The notes under the pieces are model-generated. The model saw only the letters and a list, made by a program, of their open reading frames with translations. It was not told where the DNA came from and did no database searches. From NCBI GenBank assembly GCA_954871525.1, contig OX940861.1, forward strand, positions 36,903,201 through 36,967,200: 64,000 bases of DNA. Direction: 5' to 3'. Shown here in pieces: positions 34,789-47,249 of the stretch. The first letter of the stretch is position 1; each line of letters starts with the position of its first letter. This DNA comes from Parietaria judaica. Taxonomy: Eukaryota; Streptophyta; Magnoliopsida; Rosales; Urticaceae. Both the position numbers and the translations under genes were made by a program.

Positions 34789-35100
34789 CTAGTTGCCAAC
34801 TCCAGGACTCGGAACAGACTGTGACAATGATCTCACCCCCTCTGCGAAACCAAAAGCTCTCTCACGTTTCCCTGTCATCGTCGCCACTGCGACGTCGTCG
34901 TATTGGCCAGCTGAAAACGCCTTCAAAACCGAAGTATGGTCCTTACGAATATGATCACCTGGTTGAAATGATGAAGCATCCACAAGAACGACGTCGTTTC
35001 TCTTTTCAACTCTCCCGAGCCTCGCGGCTCCCGATGACAGCACGTGCAGGACGAGAACAACCGAAACGAGTAACAACGCTGCAAAGCACGTGCGAGGCAT
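34789..35100 (-). CDS. CEP: CEP-type secreted peptide hormone precursor, 103 residues
   Basis: The single exon starts with ATG at 35100. Residues 2-26 form a signal peptide (basic start, then LLLVSVVLVLHVLSS, cleavage near GAA). The middle is variable and charged, with VEKRNDV. The last residues QSVPSPGVGN match the C-terminal motif of CEP hormones, closest to the class with SVPSPGVGH rather than the FRPT class. Such precursors are secreted and cleaved, and proline hydroxylated, to give a peptide of about 15 residues perceived by LRR receptor kinases in root and nutrient signalling. The precursor length and the terminal position of the motif fit. The final residue is Asn where His is usual. 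A TATA box (CTATAAAT, minus strand) sits about 90 bp upstream. A PIP-type peptide is the main alternative. Confidence 0.75.
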   Translation of the reverse strand: MPRTCFAALLLVSVVLVLHVLSSGAARLGRVEKRNDVVLVDASSFQPGDHIRKDHTSVLKAFSAGQYDDVAVATMTGKRERAFGFAEGVRSLSQSVPSPGVGN

Positions 35101-35183
35101 ATTGGTGTCAAGGGGTGTGTATGACTCGAAGAACTCTACACTGAGATGAGTATATGCAAATAAAATGAGCTATTTTTAGTCGC

Positions 35184-35194
35184 ATTTATAGAGA
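35184..35194 (-). promoter_or_regulatory. TATA box of the CEP-like gene
   Basis: On the minus strand TCTATAAATG lies about 85-95 bp before the ATG, just downstream of a GA/CT tract. This spacing fits a short 5' UTR. Confidence 0.5.
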
Positions 35195-35535
35195 GAGGGA
35201 GAGAGAAAAGGATAATAATATTATTTAGTCAAAATAAATTTTATATATGGGGTTAGGTATATTAAAACTAAGAGGACGGCTTAAGCTTTGTCAAATTAAA
35301 AGGCAAAAGACACTCGTATCGTATTGTCTCCAAATACATTGGACGTTGTAGAACTCATCGGCTTTGTGTTTGACTATGTATTGTATATACTCTTGTGTTT
35401 TTCTTCTCTTCAGCATGATTTGCGAGATTATTTCCTCGTACAGTGCTCAATAGTGTAACCACTACATGTATATGTTGTTTCCGTGCAAGAATAAACAATT
35501 GCGCACTCTAGTGTCCAAATAAATAGGTATAACCA

Positions 35536-35571
<36 letters not shown>

Positions 35572-36441
35572 GTACTATAATTAGAATAGGAAGCCCATAA
35601 CGAAACGACATAAACGGCAAAATACGACAAGTCGATCGTATTGCATTTGAGTGATTATATGTACTATACTATATATATTGAGGGACTACATGTATGTATA
35701 CGTATTGGTGGGATTTGGGTGCGCTGTTAGGTCACTAATTTCTTCCGTAAGTATATGCTTCAAGTAACCCTCATAACTTCAACATTTGGAAGGGCACAGT
35801 CATGCTTTTTATTAGGGTTATTTAGCGACAAAAGTGCTTAAACTGTGGAAATTGAACGGCATAGAGCTATTTTAAAAAATTATGACAAAAATATCTAAGT
35901 TCACTTTTTGTTAGTAATTTTTTTTTTTTTTACTATTTTCGTCGGTGATTATAATATCCAATAGTCTCATGAACAAGTTTACGCCTAAAACACATAATTT
36001 TATTTAGTCTAATTACATGTTTCTATATCTTTTGGATATCATCTAAATAGTATACATGCAATGTTTAGCAAATAGTCTGCTGAAAATAACTCTTGATAGT
36101 TAACTATGTATATATTTATTTTAATGAAAATTATCATAAAACTCTAATGTTAATTCTGAGTCTTGGTACAGTGTGGAGTAGGCGAAACTTTACGTCAAGA
36201 TTAGTGTGGTAAGCAAATGAACACATATATAAATAAGTAACTTATAAGGTTATGTTTTATTTATTTTAGTCTGATTAATAAGTCTTGATGAGAAACTTGT
36301 TCATTTTAAAAATAAGAATATATTGTTTTGCTATTTAGTTAAACTAGAGGGACTAATATAGTGTATAATAGAAAATTTTATGATGATAATGTTAACAGGT
36401 AACTTACCCATTAAGTATTCTAGCGTGTAAAGAATTGGCCC

Positions 36442-36495
<54 letters not shown>

Positions 36496-37548
36496 TATTT
36501 TTATCAGAAGAAATAAATAAGAAAAGTCTCTTGAACCTTCTATCTAAAATCGTGAACATACTCTGAGCTTCTCTTCTCATTGGTTCTCCTCTGCTTGCTA
36601 TCTCGTGGTATCGGCTATCGGATTCGCTCGCTAGAGATTCAAATTTCGTAGTACAAGTTAGAGCATATAAGCTATGGGAACCCTAATGTTCTTTCCTTGG
36701 TGAAAGATGAATTTTCATTTGAAACCTAGACTTGATCTACGAGTTTTATGCATTATTATTTTAGTAAGGAAAACAGTAGGAATTGTATTCATAATAACAT
36801 ATTTCATATGTATTAGCTATAATAAGTTCGATCATTCTCTGAGTATATTGTTGAATTGGGTGTGTGTTTGTCTATTTGTAATTAACAAATTAAAGGAGTA
36901 AACAGGTTTTATAAAATATATCACCCACACGTGTTCTAAAAATTGTGTTTATGTTATTTGGTGAAATGCATGAACTGGTCAATAATTTATTTGAGCATGG
37001 ATTGATGTTTTTTTTATTAATATTTGCCATTATGTTGATGTGGGTGAATAGGTTTTATAAACTCTAATAATATATACATATTCCTAGATACTGTAACATG
37101 TTTTATCCATAGCATATTTATGACCTTATTCAAACTAATAGAAATAAGTTCATGATTCTTGTAAGAGCTAATTGAGTTATTTTAAGCCTGAAGTGTTTGT
37201 GCGCCTTGGAGAACTCGTGATCTTGTTAAATACAAATTTGTCATATATTTAGACTAGTTAATATGATTTTTGGTAAAAGCGAGAAGGTTTTAGCATTCTT
37301 TGTGCGAAACTTGTCATGTTAAGGATATGTGTGGTAAATAATTTTATGTAAGGTATATAAGAAACGATTTTAAAAATTATGAGTTGGTATATCAGAGCTT
37401 GTGCACACCCAGTCTTGCGTGAAGTAGACGCTTTCCACACCGTCAAGGCAACCAAGGCTTCGAGGTAAGTAAAGATATCTTTTTACTTATATTATAAAGA
37501 ATAAAAAATAAGTAAAGTGATGTGATATATATTAATTATCTATTATAT
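35195..37548. other. Intergenic AT-rich DNA, possible LTR remnant
   Basis: No gene was recognised. AT microsatellites lie near 35540-35570 and 36440-36492. The part from about 36530 to 37470 has unstructured, leader-like sequence ending GCTTCGAGGTAAGTAA and may be an old LTR, but no ends or duplication were found. Confidence 0.4.
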
Positions 37549-37690
37549 CGTCCGAAAGGACTGTGTGATGTCTGAAAGGATTGTGTGCTTGTCCGAAAGG
37601 ACCATGTGATGTCCAAAGGGACTATGTGCTCGTCCGAAAGGACCATGTAATGTCCGAAAGGACTATATGTTGCTCGAAATGACCATGTGA
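37549..37690 (+). repeat. Tandem GTCC-GAAA-GGAC mini-hairpin array
   Basis: Seven units of alternating 20 and 21 bp (a 41-bp dimer) each begin GTCCGAAAGGAC or a variant and continue (C/T)(A/T/G)TGTG(A/C)T. Each unit can fold as a 4-bp stem closed by a GAAA loop. Some changes keep the pairing: unit 2, GTCTGAAAGGAT, retains pairs through G-U wobbles. Unit 4 and the last unit weaken it. Confidence 0.8.
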
Positions 37691-37754
37691 TTTTTTTTAT
37701 TCTTATTAAGGATTTTTTTCCTTTTAATTATATATATACACGGCTTTTTGGTAT

Positions 37755-38222
37755 GGTTAATGATGGCAAAAATACCCAAAGTTTGGTCAAAGAACCTCTC
37801 GTGTACCCAAAGTTTAAAAGTGGTGGCAAAAATACCCAAAATCACATTTGGGGAGTTTACCACTCCATTCTCGTAACGTCGTTAACTTACCTGTTAATTC
37901 TGGCCACGTGGACAAATCTGTTTTGTTAAGTGTAATCATTAGGGGTTCAATTAGTTGTGTTAAATAGTATTAATTAGGGGTTTAATTCCTTGTTTTGTCG
38001 TAAACGAGGTTGATGTGGGCTCGTTCACGTGGCAAAAATTATTATGTCAGCATCCAACGTTTGTCCACGTTACTAGAGTTAACGGGTAAGTTAACGGCGT
38101 TACGAGAATGGAGTGGTCAACTCCCCAAATGAGACTTGGGGTATTTTTGCCGCCACTTTTAAACTTTGGGTACGCGAGGGGTTATTTGACCAAATTTTGG
38201 GTATTTTTACCGTCATTAACCC
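37755..38222. mobile_element. Foldback MITE with about 175-bp inverted repeats
   Basis: The left arm starts GGTTAATGATGGCAAAAATA and the inverse of the right arm starts GGTTAATGACGGTAAAAATA. The arms stay similar (ACCCAAAGTTTAAAAGTGG, then CACTCCATTCTCGTAACG) for about 175 bp, leaving a short spacer. No coding sequence was seen. A matching target duplication was not found, so superfamily is uncertain. The long arms favour a Mutator-type MITE. Confidence 0.75.
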
Positions 38223-38252
38223 TATATAATATTGTCGTTATGTAATATATAC

Positions 38253-38959
38253 TGTAAAGACGTATTTTCGTGTTGCACATATAATATGATGTTATAATCG
38301 TGAACGATGTGGAATAAAGAGAGTGCGGAAAAGTAAAGGAACACCAATACTTTTTTGTAACGCAGTTCGGACTTCCTGTCACTACTTCTGCGGGGCACTC
38401 ACCCAGATTAATAAACCAAGAGATTACAGATGAAGATTACAATCAGTAATACAAACAGGATACAAAGCATAAATAGGAAACTCCCCCTTGTTGTCACGAC
38501 AACAGCTTTGACATCCAAAGTAATCTCTTGATGAACTTGCAAGATCCCCTTGCAACGACCAACTACGAACGTCCCGTCCTTCTTCACTTCACTCGTGAAT
38601 TGCTTATCGACTTTTCCCGAAGATTTTAGAGAATATATATGTAAGTGCTAACGAAATAGGACCTCATTAGCCGGGACATATAGGAGCTGCTCACTAATTC
38701 CTCTTCATCAATCAGCTCCTGAAATCTCTCACATGATACGAATATCCACGCAAATCTCTTCATTCATTCCAACGTAATATTCATCATTAACTTCAAAGAG
38801 ATACCAACTTAATCACTCCTTGATTGAGAATCCATCTGATGACTTTCCTGAAATAACCTAGTAGCTGGTATGACATCAAGGATGTCGATACTTTCCATAA
38901 ATAGACAAAACCGAATCATAAAATAATGAATACTCAATAATCGCAAATAATGATTCAAC
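38253..38959 (-). repeat. 3' LTR of the Sirevirus
   Basis: Read on the minus strand it starts TGTTGAATC and ends CGTCTTTACA. It is the same length as the other LTR at 47250-47956. Confidence 0.95.
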
Positions 38960-38971
38960 AAACTCCCCCTT
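38960..38971 (-). other. Polypurine tract
   Basis: The minus strand reads AAAGGGGGAGTT directly before the 3' LTR. This is the usual primer for plus-strand DNA synthesis in LTR retroelements. Confidence 0.85.
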
Positions 38972-39345
38972 TGGCAATTTATGGCACAGCTAATTTCAGA
39001 AAGTCGCAGAGATCTTCAGACACGGAATAGGCAAGGCAGTAGGCAGGATGACATCTGTTGTCATGGCAGCGGAGGCAACATCATACTTTGAGCACTTGTA
39101 GACCTGCATGAAATGTTAGTGTACCTAAAGATTTCCTGAAAGCATTTCAACCACAATCGTGCAACAAACAAACATTCATCCAAACAAACACACAAGTAGT
39201 CAAAAACATTCAAACAAACAAGTTCTAGTGATAAATGAGTTTTAAACTGAATAAAAATATAAAGGCTAAAATTGTTTGCACGACTGTGATTTCTCCCCTT
39301 GCGCCAGGAAATGCCAAAGGGGAACCGACTCAAACTGGCTTAGGA

Positions 39346-42016
39346 TCAGCGGGAAGTGGAGGACTCAGCACTGTACTCGCCGTCGTCTGTAGCAGTAATG
39401 GTTTTCTTCTCGATGGTAGGAGGTGCTTCTTCTTCAGAGGATGATGCATCATCATCGGTAGAGCTTTCTTCGTCATCCTCCTTGTCTTCTTCGTTGTCAT
39501 CGTTCTGGGCATCTTCTTCGACAGTGTCCTTGTCACGATTTTTGTCGTCCTCATGAGTGTCTTCCATGGCAGCATCGACGGTCTCATTATCAACTCTGGA
39601 GGTGTGATCTGCAGGCATAGAGGAAGAAGGAGGAATGTCTTTAGGGTCGACTGTGGCGGGGGTCCTTGCACGGGCAGGAGAGTCGGAGTCTGAGCTGTCG
39701 ATATCCGGGATCTTGGCCGGTGTGCGACCTTCAGCCGAGGCTTGAGCCGTCTTGACCCACTTCTTCAGATGCTCTACTTCACTGGCGAGAGAGAGACGAA
39801 TGGCAAGGTTTTGCTTATGCGATCCAAGATGGAGAGAAACAGGTGACCGCCTTCAATTCCTTCTGCAGAGATGGCTGGTGTCGCACCAGCAGGGGTGACA
39901 GTGGTGGCACGTTGGACTAGATCACAGTTTTCGCCTTTGAAGCTGGTCTTGTTTATCTGAATGGGGTCGGCGTTGATGGACATCTCCTCCTTGTTTTTGA
40001 TGCCGGGATTTTGGTTCCTCAGAATGGTTGTGATGAGGCATGGATATGGTAGATTCGTGGAGGTGACATTGGACTCACTGAACCTGATAATGTTGTCATA
40101 GATTGGCATCTTGGAGATGAGGGCAAAGAGGAGCTTACCACAATCCATGGTGACAGTGTTTGAGTTCGTGGAGGGTAGAATGTTGCCCTGAACCAGCTTC
40201 CAGAATGTAATGGAGGGCTGTCAGCTTGGAAGCCCTGAAGTTGACTGCATTGGTTGGCCACTTGAGTTTGTCATTCTTGGATAGAGCACGCAGGATGAGC
40301 TGAGGGTCTTGCAGAGAGGGATCGCGTAGTGTGATGACATCATCAGGGACTTCCCAGCCGATAGCTACATTGATGACGGCGGGGGAAAACTCGTACATTC
40401 TACCACGGACATAGACTCTGGAGAACCACTTGGAGGTTGGCTCACCGCAGCCCTTCATAAGGTTGGCGTAGAAGTCATCCACCACAGCAGTAAGACGGTG
40501 CGTAAGATAGGTGGCAACCTTCATTAGCCCAAGCTCTTGAAGAGTGTCAGGGACTGTAGTGTTCTTGAATTTATCCAGGCTTATTATGCGCTCATTGGTA
40601 AGCTTGCGCTGTTTGTAGAAGTACATCCTTTTCTGAACAGAGCTGTCGTAGTATTCCAAGTGAATGGCATCTGCTGGTACGACACGAGAGACCTTCAGAG
40701 GAGCAAATTTCTTCTTTTTCTTTGCAGGGACCTTTGAAACAGCAGAAGGGTCAGCTTCCAATTTTTCTTTTCCTTTTGCTACAGCAGTTGCTGCTAGTTG
40801 CTTGACCTTGGTCTTTTTGGAAGGCTTGGTATTGAAAAGTTGGAGGTCAATATCAGTTTGGCGTTTGGATCTTGTGAAACGAGAGACTTGAAGGGCAGAG
40901 TCATGCAGCTGAGGCTTTGATGCAGAGTCAGCAAGGAGATCCAAATTTTCCGACTTGGAGATAGGATGGGATCTCGACTTTGAGGAGGGGGTGGATGACT
41001 TCTGAAGAGTGTCAATTGGAACAGCAGCTTGTGGCACATGTTGTTTGTCTGAAGAACTGAGAGATGCAGAAGGTAGACTTGTAGCAGCATCAATTGTCGC
41101 CTTCAGTGAGATGTCTGCTGTCTGGACATCAGGAAGAACATCATGCAATGGGGATTCTTCAGAGACTGTTAAGGATGCAAGAGGCTTAGCTGAGGCTTCA
41201 AGAACATCGGCGGAGACTGGGGTAGAGGTGGTCGGCTCAGTTTCAGGCTGCTTGGTTGAAGGCCCTGTTGTTGTGACAGAGGGTATGGCAGGCAAGATGG
41301 TGTCAGAGGCAGCTGTAGCAGATGGGGACTCGGTTGCAGATCCGTGTGATGGTTCCTTGAGTTTAGCACTGCTTCCAGTAATTCCCACCATTTCTGAAAT
41401 GGTCTCGGAGGCAAGGGTGGAAAAAAACTGGCATGGTCATGGAGGTGGTGGCTGAGACACTGTTGTAGATTGATCGTAGGACAGCCTGAACAGTTGGATC
41501 ATGAAGAACTAAGTGTTGTTGAGCGGTCAACTGAGAGGCCTAATTAGTGGCCACTATGTCCCCTGTCGTCTCAGTAGATTGGGATGATGGAGGAACCTGA
41601 GAGAGGGATGCATGCTAAAGCAATTAAAGTAATGCCTAAGAATTAACAACAAAGTGTGTGCCTATGTGAGCCCTAGATCATATAACTTAACCCGAAGCAT
41701 AGATTCGGAAAATAAATTCCACAGACAAAATCAACCATGCAAACATCACAGACATATAGATCAGCCAAAGATACGGAAGAAGAAAAAAATTGATAGAAAC
41801 CTGATGCATGGAAACAATGGGTGAAGGATTTGGAAGAGCTGGTGAGATTGAAGAGTTAGGGTTCATCATTGACTCGGCATTGGGTATGGCAGTGATCAGA
41901 ACTGTAGCAATGGGTTCGCCTGACCCAGTAGCATCCTCCTTCGACTTCTGAGATTTCTTCGTCTTCTTCAGTGCAGGTTCATGGGAGGTACTTTTTCCGG
42001 TTCTTGTCTTCGCCAT
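39346..42016 (-). pseudogene. Sirevirus envelope-like ORF, frame-broken
   Basis: This third ORF follows pol on the same strand. Its pieces are 42016-41687 (basic start MAKTRTGKS), 41391-40135, 40148-39774 and an acidic tail 39618-39346. The longest piece is Ser/Thr/Pro-rich, then carries a Lys-rich stretch and a conserved block (FYANLMKGC, VYVRGRMYEFSPAVIN). The block resembles the putative plant transposon protein domain seen in the third ORF of Sireviruses. The pieces are in different frames. A GT-AG pair (donor after MHQ near 41804, acceptor near 41605) could be an intron in the N-terminal part. A membrane role has been suggested for such ORFs but is not shown. The gene is not functional as it stands. 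Confidence 0.65.
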
Positions 42017-42428
42017 TTGAGAAGGTCGGTGAGCGAAGAGAGAGAGAGAGAGATGAGGAAGGAGAGGGATGAGAGAAGCAAAGAGAGAGAGAAAGAGGGA
42101 GAAGAAGGCGTATAGGAGTAGTTAAGACACGATCTCCGAGAAAAAAGGAAAAAGAGGAAAAGTGAGAGTAAATGGGAAGGATTTCAAAAATATTTGAAAA
42201 ATGATTTTAACTTCCATTTTTAAGAAATCAAAACATTAAAACAGAATCCCACGATTTATGAAAAAAATTACCCATTTTATATACATATATTGTGATATAT
42301 ATATATATATATATATTTTAAATAAAAAAGGAAAAAGATAAAAAGAATAAGAAATACGCAAACACACAAGGAAAACAAAAATAAAAGAAAATAATAAAAT
42401 AAAATAAAATAAAAAATAAGAAAGGATA

Positions 42429-45298
42429 TTAGATTCGGCAAATGCCTATCTTGCGTCGAAGGTCTTCAAAACGAGACGCATCCAGTGGTTTAGTATAGAT
42501 GTCGGCAAGGTTCTCTGATGTCGTGACATGGTCCATGACAACAGTCTTTTTCTCCACTAGCTCCCGAATAAAATGATGCCTGATATCTATGTGCTTGGTC
42601 CTTGAGTGTTGAACAAGATTTTTTGAGATGTTGATGGCACTTTGATTGTCACGGAGGAGCTTTAGACTTTGTTGATGCACGCCATAGTCACTGAGCATGT
42701 GTTGCATCCAAAGTAATTGTGTGCAACAACTAGAGGCAGCAATATATTCTGATTCGGCAGTGGAGAGAGAGATAGAATTTTGCTTCTTGCTGAACCAGGA
42801 TACCAGATTTTCTCCAATGAAGAAGCATCCTCCGGTGGTACTCTTTCTATCGTCAGCATCTCCAGCCCAATCGGCATCACTGTAACCTGTCAAACACAGA
42901 GGAGAACCACGAGAATACAATAGACCATAATCAATTGTGCTAGAGACATACCTGATGATTCTTTTAGTAGCAGTGAGATGTGATTCTTTGGGATTAGCTT
43001 GATATCGTGCACACACACCTACACTTTGACATATATCTGGTCTACTAGCAGTAAGGTACAATAGGCTGCCAATAATACTACGATAAAGTTTTGGGTCAAC
43101 AGAGACACCATCCTGATCTTTGAATTTTTTTTCTGATGTGGAGATTGGTGTCCTGACAGCACGTGACTCAGAGAGTCCAAATTTTCTGACAATGTTTTTA
43201 GCATATTTAGATTGAGAGATAAAAAGGCCATTGTCATTCTGAGAAACCTGTAAACCGAGAAACATGGAGAGTTCTCCAACCATACTCATCTCAAATTCTC
43301 GTTCCATCATAGAGACAAACTCCTTCACTAATGCACCTGAAGTAGATTCAAAGACAATATCGTCAACATAAATCTGTGCAATGATAGTTTTAGAGTGATA
43401 CCTGTGGATGAACAAAGTTTGATCGGAACCGCCTCGTTGGTATCATTTGTTTTCAAGATGTTTAGTGAGTCGTTCATACCACGCACGGGGTGCTTGCTTG
43501 AGGCCGTACAATGCTTTGTTTAGTTTGAAGACATAGTGAGGAAGATATGGATCTTCAAAGCCTTGTGGTTGACGTACGTATACCTCTTCTTCAATAACTC
43601 CATTTAAGAAGGAACTTTTGACATCCATTTGATAGAGTTTGAAGTTTAGGCTGTATTAGATGGCAAGAAGGAGTCTGATTGATTCAAGACGTGCAACCGG
43701 AGCAAAAGTTTCTTCAAAGTCCACTCCTTCTACTTGAGTATATCCTTGAGAAACTAGTCGAGCCTTGTTTGTTTTATCACAGAGCCTTTCTCATCTATTT
43801 TATTTTTGAAGATCCACTTTGTTCCAATTACATTCACATTGGAAGGACATTCCACAAGATCCCAAACATTGTTCCGTTGAAACTGATTGAGTTCCTCTTG
43901 CATGGCATTTATCCAAAACTCATCTTCCAAGGTTGTCTTGATATTGGTAGGTTCTAGTTGTGAGGTAAAACAGCTTAGTCCGCCAAGTTCCTTGTAGTCA
44001 GGTTGATGAACTGTACGTTTACTCCGTTCGGAATTGACAGAACCAATGACTTGAGTGATTGGATGATTCTTTGCAACTCTGGAGGAAGGAACAATTTCGT
44101 CGGGAATGTCTGTTGGTGCGTCTTCAGTTGTCACAACAGAAACTGTATTGTCAGGAGAGCTTGATGATGCTGCAGTAGATGTCTTTGATGATTTTTCTAT
44201 GGAAGATTCTCTATGCATGGTGGGGGCGGAAGTACACTCGATTGATGATGTGACACGCTGTGTTCACTGCTTCTGCCCACCACTTAGGATTCAGCTCCTT
44301 AGAATTTAGCATCACTCTGGCCATTTCTTGAAGAGTTCTATTTTTTCCTTCCACGACTCCATTTTGTTGAGGGGTTATTGGGGCAGAGAACTCATGTGAG
44401 ATTCCATTTGCATTGCAGTATTCGGCAAACATTGAGTTTTCAAATTCCTTCCTGTGATCGCTTCGAATACGGACAATTTTTCCAATAGAGATTCCTTTTT
44501 GAGTTTGAACTTGTGAGCACAAGTTTTTTAAATTCTCGAAAGTTTCACTTTTGTCCTGCAAAAATTTAACCCACGTGAGTCTAGAAAAATCATCAACACA
44601 TACAAGAATATACCTCTTTCCTCCTGAGCTGATGACTGCTGTCGGACCAATGAGGTCGATATGAAGGAGTTCAAGAACTCTGGCAGTGACAATGGAGCTG
44701 ACAGCTTTGTGACTATTCTTTTTCTACTTTCCAAGTTGGCAGGGTCCACACACACCGTTGTGAGATTTTTGAAGAGTGGGAAGTCCTATGACACCTTGGT
44801 TGTGAGATATGTTCAACAAGTGGCGATCATTGATATGACCTAACTTTTCATGCCAGAGATCCCACGTAGCGTTAGAGGTTCTGAAACAAATATCATTTTT
44901 CACAAGAAGATAACAATTGTCTACAGATCTTTCTCCTGCCATGACATGGGTTAGGTCATCACTGAAAACAAAACATTTAGTGCGAGTGAATAAGACATTA
45001 TGTTCAGTGTCACAAATCTGGCTAATGCTGATCAGGTTGGCTTTTAGATTTTCAACGAGCAGAACACCTGTCAACTTAGGATAGCCAGGAAGCATCAGAT
45101 CTCCCACTCCAATTACATCGCTTCTTCGACCATCACCAAAAGAGACTTTGCTACAAAACCTGGTAATGTTAATCAAATATTCTCGATGTTCAGTCATATG
45201 ACGAGAACATCCACTGTCAAAATACCAAGCTTCTTCAGCGGTAGAGTGTAGAGATGTATATGCAACGAAACAGTTGAAATCATGAACATTTGGTTTGG
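42429..45298 (-). pseudogene. Sirevirus pol (protease, integrase, reverse transcriptase, RNase H)
   Basis: In order on the minus strand there are the aspartic protease (WYFDSGCSRHM near 45220), the gag-pre-integrase zinc region (LWHEKLGH, near 44850) and the integrase core with D and E in frame-broken pieces to 44211. The reverse transcriptase follows (DVKSSFLNG near 43620, YVDDI near 43360), and then RNase H (GYSDADWAGD, STAESEYIA) to the stop at 42429. Stops or frame changes occur at about 44724, 44211, 43754 and 43440. The boundary with gag is placed at the start of the protease because one open frame (46244-44724) spans it. In a working element this polyprotein copies RNA into DNA and inserts it. 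Confidence 0.9.
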
Positions 45299-47168
45299 GT
45301 ATCCATTCTCTTCTAAATTTTCCAGTATTAAAATTTTGGAAAGAGTCATCCTTAGTGACAAGGGTTATCTTTCTTCCATTAAAGAGACTCTGAAACAGAA
45401 TGTTGCACTGATCAATTTTGTGACCTGGAAAATGACAGAAGTCACATCGTGTCTCGACACGAGACTTCACAGGGGAAACAAGTTGTTCAGAGCAAGGAGT
45501 AAAAGTTGATTCAAGAGGTCGAATTGTTTTTAATACTGGTTTTTGAGAATTGATAAAGTTTTTCTTGGATACAAACCTTTTGTTACTAGAGCGACGATGG
45601 AACTTGTTCACCTGATTTGCAAAATTGTAATAAGGATCAAATTGTTGGACAACATAGGTGGGTCCCATTGTTGGTGTTTTCGGAAATGTTCTTTCCTTTT
45701 CTTCTTTGTAGCCTATACCCCAAACATCTCCACTCCTTTTGGATTGATCAATGATTTCATCAAGCTTCACCTTTCCCTTGTTGAATTTTGAGATGGAGTC
45801 TTCAAGACTTTGAATTTTCTTGTTCTTTTCTGACATCCTTTGAATAAGATTTCTGGAGACCAGATCAGAGGAGTGCAGTTTGTTCGAGATAGATTCAACA
45901 GTCTTCTTGTATTCATCAACCTGCAGGGTTAGTACATAATTTTCATCTGATATTTTAGAATTTTGATCACATACCTGAAGCCAATTCTTGTACATCTTAT
46001 CAAACATTTCTTGAATATTTTCCTCAGAGGATGAGTCCATGATTTCATCATCAGATTCTACTGTCATATATGCTGACGTACCAACACCTTCTTCTTCGTC
46101 AGAGGAGTAAGAAATGAGACGACTGGAGAAGGCAACAAAGTGGCTCACGAGTCCTCCTTCTTCATCATCATCATCTTCATTTTCTTCTTCAGAACTTTCT
46201 TGGTTGACTGGAGCATGATATGATTTGGACTTATTTTTCTTCACAGTGTTGATGCACTCGTTTTGATAATGGCCAAAGCCTTCACATTCTCTGCATTAGA
46301 CTCCTTTGGTGGATCTTGAATATTCTTCAGATTTATTTTTATGAAATTTTGATGAACTCTGATTTGATGAAGATTTGATCCTTCCCTTGAAAAGTTTTTC
46401 TTTGTATTGAACTTCTTTAGTACCCTGCCAAATTTTTTGGTTAGTAAAGCAAGATCATCAACATTATTTTCAGAGTTACCTGAATCTCTAGTGGATGAGC
46501 GAAATGCTAGACTCTTCTCTTGCTTAATCTCGAGATGATTCAGTTCAAATGTCTTCAAGATCCCCATTAGTTCTGCCATGGACATGGATTCAATCTTTTG
46601 ATTTTCTTCAATGGCTGAAATCTTAGGGAGGAAGTTTTTGGGAAGAGATCTGAGAGTTTTCCAAACTAATTCAGCATCCGAGTATCCTTTTTCCTAGACA
46701 AGAAGCTTGATTAGCCAGTTCTTGAAGACGAGCATTAAAGTCAGAGACATATTCATTTTCCTCCATCTTTAGATTTTCAAATTGAGAGGCTAAATGTTGT
46801 CTCTTGGATGCTCTAACAGTGTATGTTCCTTCATGAAGGAGTTGAAGACATTCCCAAGCCTGTTTGGCTGTAGTGTAGGTGGTCATCTGGTTGAATTGCC
46901 TTTCGTCAATTGCAGAGACAATGGCATTGAGAGCTCTAGAATTTGCAAGAGCAGCTTCCTTTTCGGCAGCATCCCAACTCGTAAGGGGCTTTGGTGATGC
47001 GACACCATTAACGACAGTGACAGGATGCGTCCAGCCTTCAACGATGCTTGGCCACGCATTGACATCGATGGATTGAATGTAGATGATCATTCTGGCTTTC
47101 CAGTAGGAGTAGTTTGAACCATCCAGTATAGGAGGCCTTATAATTCCAGCAAATTCTCTAGATCCCAT
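45299..47168 (-). pseudogene. Sirevirus gag, frame-broken
   Basis: The ATG at 47168 starts the copia gag domain (DGSNYSYWKARM, later TYTTAKQAWECLQ). A frame change near 46680 and another with a stop near 46280 break it. A first zinc knuckle (CRECEGFGHYQNEC) lies near 46300-46250 in a different frame, and a second (CDFCHFPGHKIDQC) near 45446-45403. An acidic stretch and a coiled-coil-like region lie between them. Gag would form the particle that packages element RNA. Confidence 0.88.
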
Positions 47169-47232
47169 TTTAGAAAATCGTCAAGCAGATATTTTTACGC
47201 TTTCTCTGAAACCAAAGCAAACGTTAAGCGTA

Positions 47233-47249
47233 CCTGCTCTGATACCAAT
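47233..47249 (-). other. Primer binding site for initiator-Met tRNA
   Basis: The minus strand reads TGGTATCAGAGC two bases after the end of the 5' LTR. This is the standard copia primer site, complementary to the 3' end of initiator-Met tRNA. Confidence 0.95.

Noticed and set aside
36530..37470. Old LTR ending GCTTCGAGGTAAGTAA
   Set aside because: No terminal repeats, duplication or adjoining element sequence could be identified.
37549..37690. Hammerhead ribozyme, suggested by GATGTCCGAAAGGAC
   Set aside because: The conserved core is incomplete: CUGAUGAG and the following CGAAAC are not present around the stem in any unit.
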